Under the pieces are notes generated by a model. The model was given only the letters and a program-made list of their open reading frames with translations. It was not told the origin of the DNA and ran no database searches. The translations under genes were made by a program, and so were the position numbers. A stretch of DNA of 64,000 bases from Suillus spraguei. Its lineage: Eukaryota; Basidiomycota; Agaricomycetes; Boletales; Suillaceae. The stretch is from NCBI GenBank assembly GCA_016800925.1, contig JABCPU010000383.1:1-64000 (forward strand), read 5' to 3'. Positions within the stretch are counted from its first letter, which is position 1; the number at the start of each line of letters is the position of its first letter. Positions 35,478 through 46,900 of this stretch are shown here, in pieces.

Positions 35478-37537
35478 GAAGTGTTCCACTTACCTGTCCC
35501 CAAGTGTTGTACCAGACATAAATGGCACATCCCACACAACATCCATCGACTTTGTATTCAACCCAATGACAACACCCTTTGCAGACAATGGAACCCCACC
35601 TGAATCTTGAACCATAGTAACCCTGTCTCCCAAGGCAAAGCACTGGTTCTGGAGTCGATAGATAGCGTGCAATGGTTTTAGAACTGCGTGACGAGGGATA
35701 TTCTTCACAATGGCTTTCTTGATTCCAGCTTTGGACCTGTTCTTCTTGACGTCATCAGCAACCTGTTCAATTTCTTTGACAGTACTCTAAAGACAGTTTT
35801 GAATGAAATGTGACTCGGGATAAATGACGATTCCATACCTTCGCTAGGCTGTCCGAGAGTAGGGAAACTGGCTCAAGATCTTGGACTCCCTTTGATTTGA
35901 ATCACAACCTTACTTCCTTGACCCCAGCATCAGCGTGAGAGTCAAAGATGTCCGTAGTGCGAGCTATATCTATCATCCTGGAGATGAGATGAAGGAATTG
36001 TCGGGCAAATCCAACAGCTTACCATCGCCCCCTTGGTCCAGAATCACAAAGATTCCTGGGAATTTATCCTACAAAGAACTGAGTTCCAATTCAGATGCAA
36101 TTTGGACAGGACCAACCTTATATTCATGAATGAGCCTTCTCGCTAAACTACCAATAATGACCAACCTTCTGTGAGTAGTCAATAATTTTCAAGCCCTTGG
36201 CCTCTCAGTCCAATATTGTTCTTTTGATGATCGGAGGTGAGAAACATGAAGCTTGACGTGATTTTGGAGAGTGCTCTGAGTGACATTCTGATTGTGGAAG
36301 CTGCTTTGAATGATGGCAAGTAGTACTGTGAAATACGATTATCAACAATAATCTTGAACTTGTTATTCTCCGTTTTATCTGAAAGGAAGAACTACGAAAT
36401 CATTTAGAAAGATAAATTGTGGTAGGGCATTGTGACATACTGCCAGAACAACAGACAAAGCGCTGTCAGTAGTTGAAGACACCTAGGCAGCCACACCATA
36501 CATGTGTTCACCAAGGAAGAAAATGTTTGTTCCATCAGGAAATTCCTCTGACAGAGGTGGAGCATCCTTCTTGGGGAACCTGGGATCTTCAGATGCAACT
36601 TCTGAAATGACCATCTGGACGGCTTGTTCAAGTTCTTTTTCAGGTCCTTCGTAATCTTTAACCAATGCGCCTGATTCTAAGTGTTTCAAACCTGCATGAA
36701 TGTGCAAAGAGTGAACGACCATAAAGTACCAGCACACACCTTTGAGTGGATGGACATGCACCAGGACATTGACATCACTAGTGATCACTCCACATCTCTT
36801 CAAATATAGCGTCTCAAACCACTCAGCTTTTCCCTTCCAATGGCTCAAGCTCTTCTTGCAAGAAAGGCCAACTGATGAAAGTGCGTTTGCCAACCATTTC
36901 CTGGGCGATACCCTCTACCTTGCAGTTTTCGTGAGGATTTTGTATGTGAACTGCCATTGACTTGTTGCGGCTTTCGGAACCATGTACAATGACACCATGA
37001 AAGCCTAGTTGTGCTTTGTGGGGTAATGAATGTACCCACAAAGGGAATCCAGCGAGGGCTTTTGCACCAAGGCATACACCTTTGCATAGTCCAGGGATGA
37101 GATGGAGTCCATCAAGAGTTGGTAGATTGAAGGATTCCATCTTACATGTACATCAATATATAGGAGGGAAGAAATCTGGTAATGATGAAGGATAGACTGT
37201 GGACTCTCCAGGACTGAAGATAAATTTGGTACCAGTTCCAAACCCATTGCAGTGGCATTCCTCTGGGGTCAACCTATGTTCTCGAGCTGTACACATGGGA
37301 CGATGACGAACTACAACCAAAAAGCAGAATTTACTACTCACATTTCATTGCTCATAACAGCCACTGCTCATCAATAAAGGGAATCTTAATGATTGCTTCC
37401 CATTCTTGCTTCTTTCCATTTAAGTCTTGCTCAAATTCAAGAGGGTAAAAGTCCAATATCGGTGAATTTGGATTGTACATTAGGTCCTATGGTGTACAGT
37501 CTTTCGTCTGCACCCTGTAGTCATCCTAGTATGACAT
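35478..37537 (-). mobile_element. deletion derivative of the XRN1-carrying TIR element
   Basis: Minus-oriented copy of the element at 56204-59388. The end at 37487-37537 is a 51-bp version of its terminal repeat (CTATGGTGTACAGTCTTTCG inwards). Directly inside it lies XRN1 sequence that in the plus copy is about 1 kb further in, so the first 1 kb of cargo is missing. The other end is cut by the MITE at 35412-35477. Confidence 0.8.
35490..37480 (-). pseudogene. XRN1: captured XRN1 fragment, second copy, decayed
   Basis: Matches the C-terminal two thirds of XRN1 found at 57280-59330 in the same exon-intron order. Visible blocks are REHRLTPEE near 37290, FIFSPGESTVYPSSLPDFFP, GLKHLESGALVKDYEGPEKE near 36670, NIFFLGEHMYGVAA near 36490, and VPLSAKGVVIGLNTKSMDVV near 35560. 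Compared with the other copy it lacks about 120 bp between QEG and the SHWKGKAE block. Stops and frameshifts abolish coding. Confidence 0.8.
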
Positions 37538-37545
37538 AGATGCAC

Positions 37546-38206
37546 TCAAAAACTTTCAGCTTCACCAAGAAGGGCTTATTGCCCACATTCACAAACTTGT
37601 ACGCAGTGTGACCATGGGCGAGTTTGCTGATACCTACAATGGTGATCGGACAACTTGGATGAGTGAAAGACTTATTGATTTCTAAGTCGTTTCAACAGCC
37701 ATCGGTAGCTTATAAGGTACCTCTTTGCTCCCATTCAAAGGCTGTTCTGACACCTTCTCGATCCACTATCATGCTCTCTTGTCGATTTATCATGGGTGTC
37801 CTTGAAAAATTACCTGCTCATTCAAGTTGATAACTCCGAAGGTGCAGACAAGAAGGTACATCGCTAGGTTATCTTCTATAAGATTGCTGTCATTCATGTT
37901 TGATGGCAGTTCTACAACCCCTATGTCTGGGTTTGTGAGGGCGAGAAAATGCTCTCGGCACAGGTCAAGGAGGCTTGCAGTGACCTCGGCAATGTTAGTG
38001 AGTGTCACATTGAGTTTAATTGTTTATCAGTTATTGACTTGATCATGGTCTTAGACCGTCTGTCAAGAAAGTGCCTGGATAACTTAGAAACAAGGTTTGA
38101 GGACTTATTACGTGCCATGTAGTGTTTTTGCACATGCCTTGAAATCCGAAAGCAACCATACTCTTAAATTCTGTCGAACAGTGGTTCATAGATGTGCTGG
38201 ATGTCT
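37546..38206 (-). other. unrecognised sequence between two XRN1-element termini
   Basis: On the minus strand there are two exon-like stretches, ITNPDIGVVELPS-like (LTNPDIGVVELPSNMND, about 37850-37950) and ITIVGISKLAHGHTAYKFVN (about 37600-37660). A family could not be named. They may be remains of a host gene split by the neighbouring insertions. Confidence 0.3.
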
Positions 38207-38258
38207 ATGTCATACTAGGACAACTACAGGGGCATGGACGAAAGACCGTACACCATAG
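38207..38258 (+). repeat. solo terminal repeat of the XRN1-carrying element family
   Basis: A 52-bp sequence (ATGTCATACTAGGACAACTA ... GACCGTACACCATAG) nearly identical to the left terminal repeat at 56204-56255. The following sequence is not element cargo, so this is a truncated or solo end. Confidence 0.8.
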
Positions 38259-38289
38259 ATATGGCTTCATAGATAGGAAACTAGATGAG

Positions 38290-38900
38290 GTAATAATATA
38301 GTCCCATGCAGAACCATTCATATTTGGTGCAATGATATATCTCTTACCTATGGCACATATATATATGGTCCTATACAGGCTCACATAGTCCCATTAAGGT
38401 CCAGTTCCATTTGATACCATGATATATCTTTTACCTGTAGCGCATATATATATGGTCTTATACGGGCTCACATAGTCCCATTGAGGTCCAGTGCCATTTT
38501 ATACCATGATATATCTTTTACCTGCAGTGCATATATATATGGTCCTATGGGGGCTCACATAGTCCCATTGAGGTCCAGTGCCATTTAGACCATGATATAT
38601 CTCTTACCTGCAGCACATATAAATATGGTTCTATATGAGGTCACATAGTCCCATTGAGGTCCAGTGCCATTTGGTACCATGATATATCTCTTGCCTGCAG
38701 TGCATATAAATATAAATATGGTCCTATATGAGGTGATATAGTCCCATCCAGGACCAGTCCTATCTGGCACACTGATGTATTGTGCAGTGCATATATGTTT
38801 CGTCCTATATGAGGTGATATAGTCTCATCCAGGACCAGTCCTATCTGGCACAAGATATCTGTTACCTTCAGTGCATATAGATATAGCTCTATATCAACAG
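38290..38900. repeat. 87-bp tandem repeat (minisatellite), about seven copies
   Basis: The string CATATATATATGGTC or a variant starts at 38355, 38443, 38530, 38616, 38703, 38790 and 38873, giving a period of 83-88 bp. Each unit also has CATAGTCCCAT, GGTCCAGT and TACCATGATATATCT. The last two units are more diverged. Confidence 0.9.
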
Positions 38901-38961
38901 TGACTCTATATAACTCTACACCAAAAAATGAGAACCCAACCTGAACCCAAACCCAACCCAC

Positions 38962-39660
38962 TTACAAAAACCCTCTAAAAATAAGTTTGAGTATGGGGTG
39001 ATCAGTGGCTCTTCCCGCAGGAGGGAAGGATAGAAAGTGGAAGTAGAAGTCGTCATTGGCATCTTCAAATACAAATGGCTCCCACTTGGGTTGTGATACA
39101 TCGCTGACAGCTGACAAAAAATTCAAATGATTGAGTAGCATCTCCACAATGTGATGCTGCACTTGCCATGAATCTGGATGAGCCAGAAAAAATTGGGGCA
39201 GAATATGAGGAACAAGGCTGGAATCAGCTCTCTGCAAGGAGAAGCATAGACCAAGTGCAGATAGTGATTGTGACAGCAAGATGTCTGGAAGGGGTGGGGT
39301 GCAACTCCACATTGCGATAAGCCCACTTTGAGATAGGATACCAGCAGGTACATTCTCGTCTACGTAATGACCAAGAACGTGTACTTCAAGGTCCAAAGGA
39401 TATGTGGGTAATCTGGATACAGGTACCACAGTGTCGTCAATCAGTACATCTGTGCTTGTTCCAGTAGTAGTTGAGAAGGATGTGTATATGGATGTGTTTC
39501 CATCAGTGACTCTGAGTATAGTCATGTCTTTGACCATGCCCAGACTGAGACCCGCGGATAGTGATCCAAAGTCATGATTCGGTCCAAATAGAGTACCTTT
39601 TCTGATGCCAACACCGAATGTTAATATCCTACCTCCAGACTCGATATATTTACAGACAGC
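38962..39660 (-). pseudogene. unrecognised minus-strand gene fragment interrupted by a MITE
   Basis: A frame of more than 200 codons is open from the MITE border near 39660 (VCKYIESGGRILTFGVGIRK) to a stop at 38962, containing LPTYPLDLEVHVLGHYVDEN and VQHHIVEMLLNHLNFLSA. No known domain. The 5' side runs into the MITE at 39661-39802, beyond which the frame is not found again. It is probably a broken gene or transposon piece. Confidence 0.4.
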
Positions 39661-39802
39661 CTACCTATTGGAGTGAAACATCTATGGGGGCATAGATATT
39701 CCCTATAATCAGGTTAGGTACATGGATGTGATTTCTGCGTGCAGGTAAAGTTCTTTTAAGGAACATTTATGCCCCCATAGACATTCGACTCACAATAGGT
39801 AG
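39661..39802. mobile_element. MITE copy 2 (GTCTATGGGGGCATA family)
   Basis: About 142 bp, with ends CTACCTATTGGAGTGAAACA and, in inverse, CTACCTATTGTGAGTCGAAT; the inverted repeats are about 35 bp with a few mismatches. Nearly identical inside to copy 1 at 31724-31857. Confidence 0.85.
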
Positions 39803-40357
39803 TGTTGCATTGGGACATGATATGAACTAAGCGGCTGCTCAGATAGTGCACAGTGGACACACTGATCCAGTTACCTCGGTCACATTCTCGCCAGATGGCA
39901 CTCGCATGATCGCTGGTTCAAGCAATAGGACTATTCGGCTGTGGGATGCTGTGATGGGGCAGCCAGTCGGTGAGCCCTTGTGGGGGCACACTTATTCAGT
40001 TAACTCAGTCTCGTTCTCACTGGACAGCACTTGCATTGTCACTAGTTCTTGCGATAACACTGTTCGGCTATAGGATGTAGGTGTGAGGCATGTTGGAGTC
40101 TGACGCACCAAAGAGAGAAGAGAAGAGAATGGCCGAAGAATCTGAGAAGCAAGGCACGAGGGGGAGAAGCTGAGGAATGTGGTTCAAGCGCAAGCCATAA
40201 TAGGCCAGTGGGATGCAGCGCACTGACATCGGCCGAGCCTCTACAATATATGTCAATGAATTATGTCTAAATTTTTGTTTCTGTTTCACTTACTATAAAG
40301 TCCAGCGCCGTAGCGTAGAAACATCTCAGTTCTTCAAGAGAGACTGAGATGTCAGTC

Positions 40358-41207
40358 TACATCAGTAAATCCCAAACCTTACACAGACTTTGGTTTTTTC
40401 CACAGATTCTCACAGTTGTCACAGATGGCACAGAATCCCAGGCCCCAGAGCCTCAGAGTCACAGAATCTCACAGTAAACCACAGACTCACAAAATCATCA
40501 GCATTCCAGAGCCACAGTGACACAGAAATCACAGAATGTATCACAAAAATTTCACTAAGTCTTTTTCTTTAGTTAAGCATCAACACTAAGCCTTACTATC
40601 AACAAAACTTGCATCAAGTATTTTTCTTTAGTTCAACTTCAAATACTAAACCTTAGTATACACCAAAGCTTATTAAAATTCATTATTAAGACAAAAAGTG
40701 CTAAATCTATTGACTGAAACTTGTTGAAATTCGCAATTTTTGCCCTTTGTGCTGAAGCTCTAACTTTTTCCAGTCAAAAATATGTTACAATAAGGTTTTG
40801 TTTTCCTGGAGGTTTAAATAAGGGCAGCTTATCATGAGATTTGAAGTTACAATGAGGTTTGATGATACATTTTAACTTGGTGATAATATTGTAGTTTGAG
40901 CATCATTGGTATATATGTTATTGTGAGCGGTAAAGAAACAAAGGCACTATGGTGTGATGGTAAGTATGTGTTGAAGTTGTTGCTGACCTTCATGAGGCCT
41001 CAAGTTCAATTCCTGTCATTGGCACTTAAAAGTGTGAAAAGTGCGAATTTTTATTTATTTATTTACTAGACAATGCTGTGGAACTGTGAGGTCTGTGGCA
41101 CTGGCAGCTATCACACTGGGATGTTTTGCCCAGAGGGGACCAAGCTGTGGCTCTGTGAGACTGTGCAGTGTACAGAGCTGCACAGAACATTGGGATTTAC
41201 TGATGTA
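40358..41207. mobile_element. TIR (foldback/MITE-like) element carrying a SINE-like unit
   Basis: TACATCAGTAAATCCCAA at 40358-40375 is exactly inverted at 41190-41207. If the outer TA is the target duplication the element is CATCAG...CTGATG, as for Tc1/mariner-type MITEs. Both subterminal parts are rich in CACAGA (left) and its complement (right), extending an imperfect inverted repeat by more than 100 bp. The middle contains tRNA-like promoter boxes and no protein gene. Confidence 0.75.
40943..41065 (+). mobile_element. tRNA-derived SINE-like sequence
   Basis: Pol III type-2 promoter-like boxes at tRNA spacing: A-box-like TGGTGTGATGG at 40950-40960 and B-box-like AGTTCAATTCC at 41003-41013. 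The tail has TTTATTTATTTATTTA near 41050. There is no good tRNA cloverleaf, so it is a SINE head rather than a tRNA gene. Confidence 0.5.
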
Positions 41208-42054
41208 TAGATTCTTGTACCATCAGCGTTAACTGACAAAAGCAATAGCGTACCTTGTTCTTATAGGTATTACGCATGTTAATAGAGTTCTTCGAGAGAG
41301 ACTGAGATCGTACCTTGTTCTTATAGACCCTTCTCCCGCCCTCATTAGCCTCTTATCGCAAGAAGGCAGCCATCGCAGCAGTGTGCCATGTCAAATCCTT
41401 CACCATTGTCAGATGACACTTGGGACAATCACTCCATTTCCTTCTCATCCAACTCCATCCACACACTGTGCCACCTTCTGAGTTAATGGAGGGAGCATCT
41501 GATGACGACCGCAGTTCAACCCCCTTTGTCCTGAATGTTGACAGTGGATGGATGGTAGGGCCCAAATGTCGGGTGTTACTCTGGGTACCACCTGCTTTTC
41601 AACATTTATGTTGGAGCCCTGGAACTATATAAGTGATACCCAGATGTCCCGAGCTTGATTTGAGCCGGATGACACATGGACAACGCTGGCAAAAGTGCCG
41701 AGGACAAGTCTCAACAATCTTTCCATTCCTCGCACTTACTCAAATGATTCAAATCAACACTATATATCAACAGTATTTGAATATTTCTGGCGTGAACTAG
41801 TAGTATCAGTTCGTCACCGTCAAGCCGTTTATTGCCTTCAAAACTTATATGAACGATCTTGCGGTTGCACGTCATAAGCGTTCGTAAGTTCCGTAATGCG
41901 TTTAAGCTAAGCGTTAATTTCAGTGGTTTTGCAGATGCGGCTACTGCCTGTGTGCCCGAGGTTCACCTTTATAAGAGGTCCCGCGTTCACTGGCAGCTCA
42001 GGTTGCATTAAGCACCCATGTCCATGCACAGCTTACCAGTAGAGCTTCTCGACG

Positions 42055-42062
42055 GCGTCGTG
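42055..42062 (+). repeat. left 8-bp target-site duplication of the hAT element (GCGTCGTG)
   Basis: GCGTCGTG directly before TAGTGCTGCCG; repeated exactly at 53484-53491. Confidence 0.95.
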
Positions 42063-42479
42063 TAGTGCTGCCGCGGTCCGGTTCCGTTTGGTTCAGAGGT
42101 GGTTGGACGAGAACCAAAAACCGGACCAAGGTTTGGTTCTAGTTATTTCAACGAACCTTAGACCGAACCTTTGCAAACGGTTCGCAGCGGTCAGGTTCGG
42201 TTTTTTTCTCTGTCTGAACGCGAACCGAACGCAAAAAAATTACAGCCAGGAAAAAAAAACATAGCAAGATATTTGTACTCGTAGTTACATGTCCAACAAA
42301 GCCGCATGTCCCTCAGCCTCTACTTCTGCAGAAAGGTGCCCATTCCTATATGCTCCCTTCAGTAGTTGTAGTGCCGTGAACGTGTCAGTCCCGAGTGCAT
42401 TGCGTCGGATAGTCGAAGTGATTCCTCCGCTTGAGAACGCTTGTTCGGAAGGAACGGAGCTGCCTTGAATGGGTAGATA

Positions 42480-42484
42480 GTCTC
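42480..42484 (+). repeat. left 5-bp target duplication of the LTR element (GTCTC)
   Basis: GTCTC directly before the LTR start TGTCATATACC; repeated at 50128-50132 after the 3' LTR. Confidence 0.95.
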
Positions 42485-43901
42485 TGTCATATACCATACA
42501 TTCAGGTCTGATCCATGGACATCTGGACACCCAATCAACATCCATCCATATCTAATCCATATCCATATCCGACTCAGTCCATCCATCCGATCTGATCCAC
42601 TCATCCGATCCATGTCCATATCCGATCCGTGTCCATATCCGATCCGTGTTCATATCCGATCCATGTCCATATCCGATCCGTGTCCATATCCGATCCATGC
42701 TCATATCCGAAACTATTCCCGCGCACCTGCGCGTTACTCCTTTTAGGTTAATACCTGTGTCCGGCTTTCGGTTATCTCTGCACCTCTGGCTTTCGGTTAT
42801 CTTGACTTCCGTCTTGATAAGATATTTCGTACAAGTCTTATTTCCGAGTTCATAGCCTTGTGTTCCGCAATGCCTCAAACATAGCCTCGGACTATCCTTG
42901 CTTGCCTTCCGGCATGCTACCTACAGTATATAAACTTGTAGTACAACTCCTGCAGACCTCAGTCTGATTCATTGTTCCTACTTCTGTATATTCCTTTGAT
43001 TACTCTGTATCCTGTTATCATGTCTATATAACTCCGTCTCCGTTCTTGCACTTGGGCTCCGGCCCTTGTAAGCTTCCAACTCAGGCCTATGGGATTACTC
43101 CCTAGGCCGGAGCTTTGATCCTATGTTCTATAATCTGTTCGGACTTCGTCCATCTCTGTCTATCATCTGTTTCACCTCCGACTCTACCTTTGGTAGTCTT
43201 ATACTGTCTGTTTCTATTCCGGACCTTGTCCGGAGTAGTCTATACTATCTCTACACTATATCCGGACCTACTCCTCTCTAGTAGCCAACACTTCCTCAAA
43301 GATCCACAGAGCTACGCTCATCCGATCGTCCGATCATCCGCTCCTCCACTCCTCCGCTCCTCCGATCATCCGCTCCTCCGCTCCTCCGCTCCTCTGATCA
43401 TCCGCTCCTCCGCTCCTCCGCTCCTCCGCTCCTCCGCTCCTCCGCTCCTCCGAGCTCCGGACCTTCGGACCCCTAGTCCTTCGGATCCATCCTATCCTAT
43501 CCTCTGACATCTATGGATCATCTTTCCCTCCGGAGCTCTGCTCCTATCCTGCCCTGGACTTTGTCCAGCGGTCCATTCTTCATCCGTTCTACTTGGAACT
43601 TGTTCCAGTAGTGTTACCATTACTCCCTACCTCCCGGAAATAGTTCCGGCGCATTCCCGCGCTCATCCGGAAGTCCATCGGAGCTCTGTCAAGCTATCCT
43701 GCCTTAGAGTTCGTCCGGACCCTCCATCCGGACTCCACCAGAACTCTCCCTTGGACTTCATCCGAAATTAAGGGCACATACTCGGGTAAGGGGCACAGCG
43801 TACGAGCTGAGGCCAAGCCCCTTTGACTTACAACCCTCTGGTACAACCCCATGTAAGACCAGGACTTCTTGCTAAATCTCCGGTTTTGCATGGTCGTAAC
43901 A
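42485..43901 (+). repeat. 5' LTR (1417 bp)
   Basis: Identical to the 3' LTR apart from one substitution seen (A at 43691 versus G at 49917) and a much shorter CTCCTCCGC tract (about 43330-43450). It contains six 17-bp tandem units of the type GTCCATATCCGATCCGT at about 42610-42715. Confidence 0.95.
42927..42934 (+). promoter_or_regulatory. LTR TATA box
   Basis: TATATAAA in the LTR, downstream of the 17-bp tandem units and upstream of C/T-rich sequence; the same motif is in the 3' LTR at about 48791-48798. The likely start of the retrotransposon RNA is about 30 bases further. Confidence 0.65.
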
Positions 43902-46900
43902 GTTGAATCAGACTCACACCTTACCGAGTATACTGTTCCGTACTATTTCCTATCCTGACCCTTGAGACCCGAGACTTTCCATTGTCCGGATCCGACCCCT
44001 ATCTCTCGGAACTATAACCACCACTCTCAACTCCTCCGTTTTCCCAACTTCGGTTGTCCGCTTACATTTCCGGTCTTATCTGGTTGCCACTCACTCATAC
44101 TTCTGGCTCCAGTCTTGTCCTCAGATTTCCGGATTTGTTTGGACGCATACTCCTCCGTTTTCCGGCTCTGGTTAGCCACCGAAAACTCCGGATCCATCCG
44201 GACTTGTTTTCCATCCTCCGACCCACCATTTCCATCCCAGATGCTCCGCTGTTGTTTCCACTTCAGTGCGAGGCAAACTCTGTCACCCTTTCCATCGAAT
44301 ACGACATCCCATACTCTTAAAATCCGAAATCTCATCCTTCTGGCTCACTATGGCTTGATCCTCCGCCTATGTGTTACCTCGGAACTGGCAAAGTCACCTC
44401 CGGAATGTTTCATCATTCACCTCCTTCGGATTCTCCTCGTGCCACTCAGAAATACTACTTGCATGCCCGCTTATGATCCGTTGATCAGTTGGGTTCATAC
44501 AGACATCCTTTTCAAGTGCTACTATCGGAAATACCTTAGATCCCTAATGTCCGCATTTTTGCGGTACCCCTATCTCCTAACTAGCCATGTTTCCAGCTGG
44601 ATGCTGCCTAGCCCACATCCGGTTCATTTCCGATCCTCCTATCCGGTTTCATTTCCGGTGTTCATTTCCGATCTGCCATCCACAGTCCTCCAATCCAGTT
44701 TCATGTCCGACCATCCGACCATCTGGTCATCCGGAATGTTTATCATTCACCTCCCTTTGGATTCTCCATGTGCCACTCCGAATACTACTTGCATACCCAC
44801 TTATGATCCGTTGATCAGCCGGGTTTTATGCAGACATCTTCTTCAAGTGCTACTATCGGAAATGCCTTAGACCTCCGACGTTTCCACATCCGGTTCATTT
44901 CCGGTCCTCCGATCCGGTTTCATTTCCGGAGTTTCATCTCCGACCCTCTGTCCCCTGTTTCCGATCCGGTTTTCTTTCCGGAAATCTGTTACCCAGCATT
45001 CACCTTGTATTGGTTTGCACTACTCTCCCTGATAAAGAACTCCATCCTTCATGATGGTTTTCTGCAGGTATTCGGGTTTTGTATTTCCTCTGACAATGGC
45101 CCCGCTTGGGTTCCCATCCGTAATGCCTGCACGATATCCCACCTCCGGATCCGAAAAGTCCGGTCTTATCATTGCTCTGGCATCTTCCACTCTCCATCCT
45201 TCGTACCTAGATGGTATTCCGTCCTCCGTCCTCAAATGTCCGGACCTTATGTTTGGGTTCCAGCATTTCTCAACCCTCTTCCGTCCTGCCTAGATGGTAG
45301 TACCTCCCTCCGAATTCAAAAATCCAAACCCCTGTCATCCGTCCTTCCAGCACTTCTGACATCCTCCGTCCATGTCCAAGATGTTATTTCCACCTTTGGT
45401 TTCACCAGTCCGAAGCCAATTGTTGCCCTTCCATCATCGCCTAACATTTTACCACTAACTGGATACTCTCCGCTGATTCTCTCCCGACATTGGGAATGTC
45501 TCCCTAAAGGGGGATAGGTACTCCACCTTCCGCTCCGTACCAGGCAACTCCATGACCATCTTCTGGCTCTGTCATCCACCTCCATGTTTCCAACACTTCA
45601 TACACCAACTGCACTTCGGACATATGCTAAAGCTCGGACAACCTCTGGTATCAATTATCGGTCTAGTGAAGTACTCCATATCATCCTCCGTACCTCTCAG
45701 CTTCTCCAACCTTTGTTGTACCTTCATCCGAAGCCTCATCCATAACTTTCCCGCGCTATGTCCGGTCACATCCGAACCCATCGGTGCACTCTTCCATGTC
45801 CGGATGCACCTTACTGTGTTATGGAAACCTTTGGATTCACTTGGGAATTATTGTAGCAAGGATATGTACTCCACAATGAGCCATCCATCATTGACTGTGT
45901 CTTGACCTCCGCACTTCCGGTCTCCTGTCATCCGAAACTTCGGAGCAGTTCTCTCATGCTCTCCGACAGTAGTATCTGGAAAGAACACCACTCCGTTCCT
46001 CCATCGGTCTTTGACCATCCTTTCGTCCCTCTGTCCGAATCAGCACAACCCTATCTTCTGCCATCCTCTGAATCTTCCTCGCCTATACACCTCCGGAGTT
46101 TTTGTAGCTTCGGATCTCCAGCAGCTTCCTTCACAAGAGGCTCCCACCAATACATCCAACTTGCCCCTAGTCATCCTCGGACGTCTTCATTTCAGAATGG
46201 ATCTGTTTTCACTTCCACCGCTGTTACCACTTCTGCTCCATCGTGTATTCTGGACTCACTCACCCTCTATCGAAGTGCCTTCTCTAGGCTCCTCTCCAGA
46301 TCCGAGAACTCACTGGTGTACCTTCGGAGTTTTCAGTATCAGCTGTCCAATCCACCTTGTTGATGTCCATGACTTATATCCACGCCATCATCCGCTTTCC
46401 GATCCATCCATTTTGATATCCATGACTTCCATATCCATTCCACTCTGTCCTGTCCATCCGTGTACCTCTGGATCTCAGATTTCCGTTCCCTCTGGCAGCC
46501 TCGGTTCATGAAGGCTAGCATATCCATCCTTAATCCACTCCGCCTCCGACATTTACCATTTTCCTCATCTGCACCACCAATCTGACTCTTCTGATTCCCT
46601 GTCTTTCAGAAATCCAAAATCCGATGCTCCTCTTAGAAAATCCGAAATATTCCGGACCTCATATGCTGACATCCGGTCCACCATATCCTATCCGGAAATC
46701 CGATAGCACTTCCGGAGTTACTACGAGAAATCTTCGGATCTATCAGCATTTTTGATGAAGAAGCAATGCAATCGCGTTTCCACCCATTTCTGATCCCCAT
46801 GACAATTCTCCGTTGCCTTCCACTCCATCCTCCGAATCTCCGAATCTCTGGACCCACTGTGATCATCGGAACCTCCAAGTACCGTCGGAAGTTTCACTGG

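Larger units (their letters stand above)
39846..41710 (+). pseudogene. 3' end of a second NACHT-WD40 (NLR) gene, split by an insertion
   Basis: 39846-40073 encodes about one and a half WD40 units of the same type as the main NLR (TFSPDGTRMIAGSSNRTIRL, then GQPVGEPLWGHT) and stops at TAG after NTVRL. The C-terminal tail resumes at about 41390-41700 (DTWDNHSISFSSNSIHTLCH, LNVDSGWMVGPKCRVLLWVP, PELDLSRMTHGQRWQKC) with stops. The 1.3 kb between is unrelated insertion. The upstream NACHT and remaining WD repeats are absent. It is in the opposite orientation to, and 25 kb away from, the main gene. Confidence 0.85.

Noticed and set aside
40943..41032. A tRNA gene
   Set aside because: A- and B-box-like motifs are present but with several mismatches and no pairing acceptor or anticodon stems; a SINE head fits better.
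42600..42715. CRISPR-like array (17-bp repeats)
   Set aside because: Units are directly adjacent without unique spacers and are present in both LTRs; a U3 tandem repeat in a eukaryote.
43962..44870. 302-codon frame in the LTR element as a possible gag gene
   Set aside because: Composition follows the pyrimidine-rich DNA; no zinc knuckle, protease, RT or integrase motif; overlapping frames of similar length exist on both strands.
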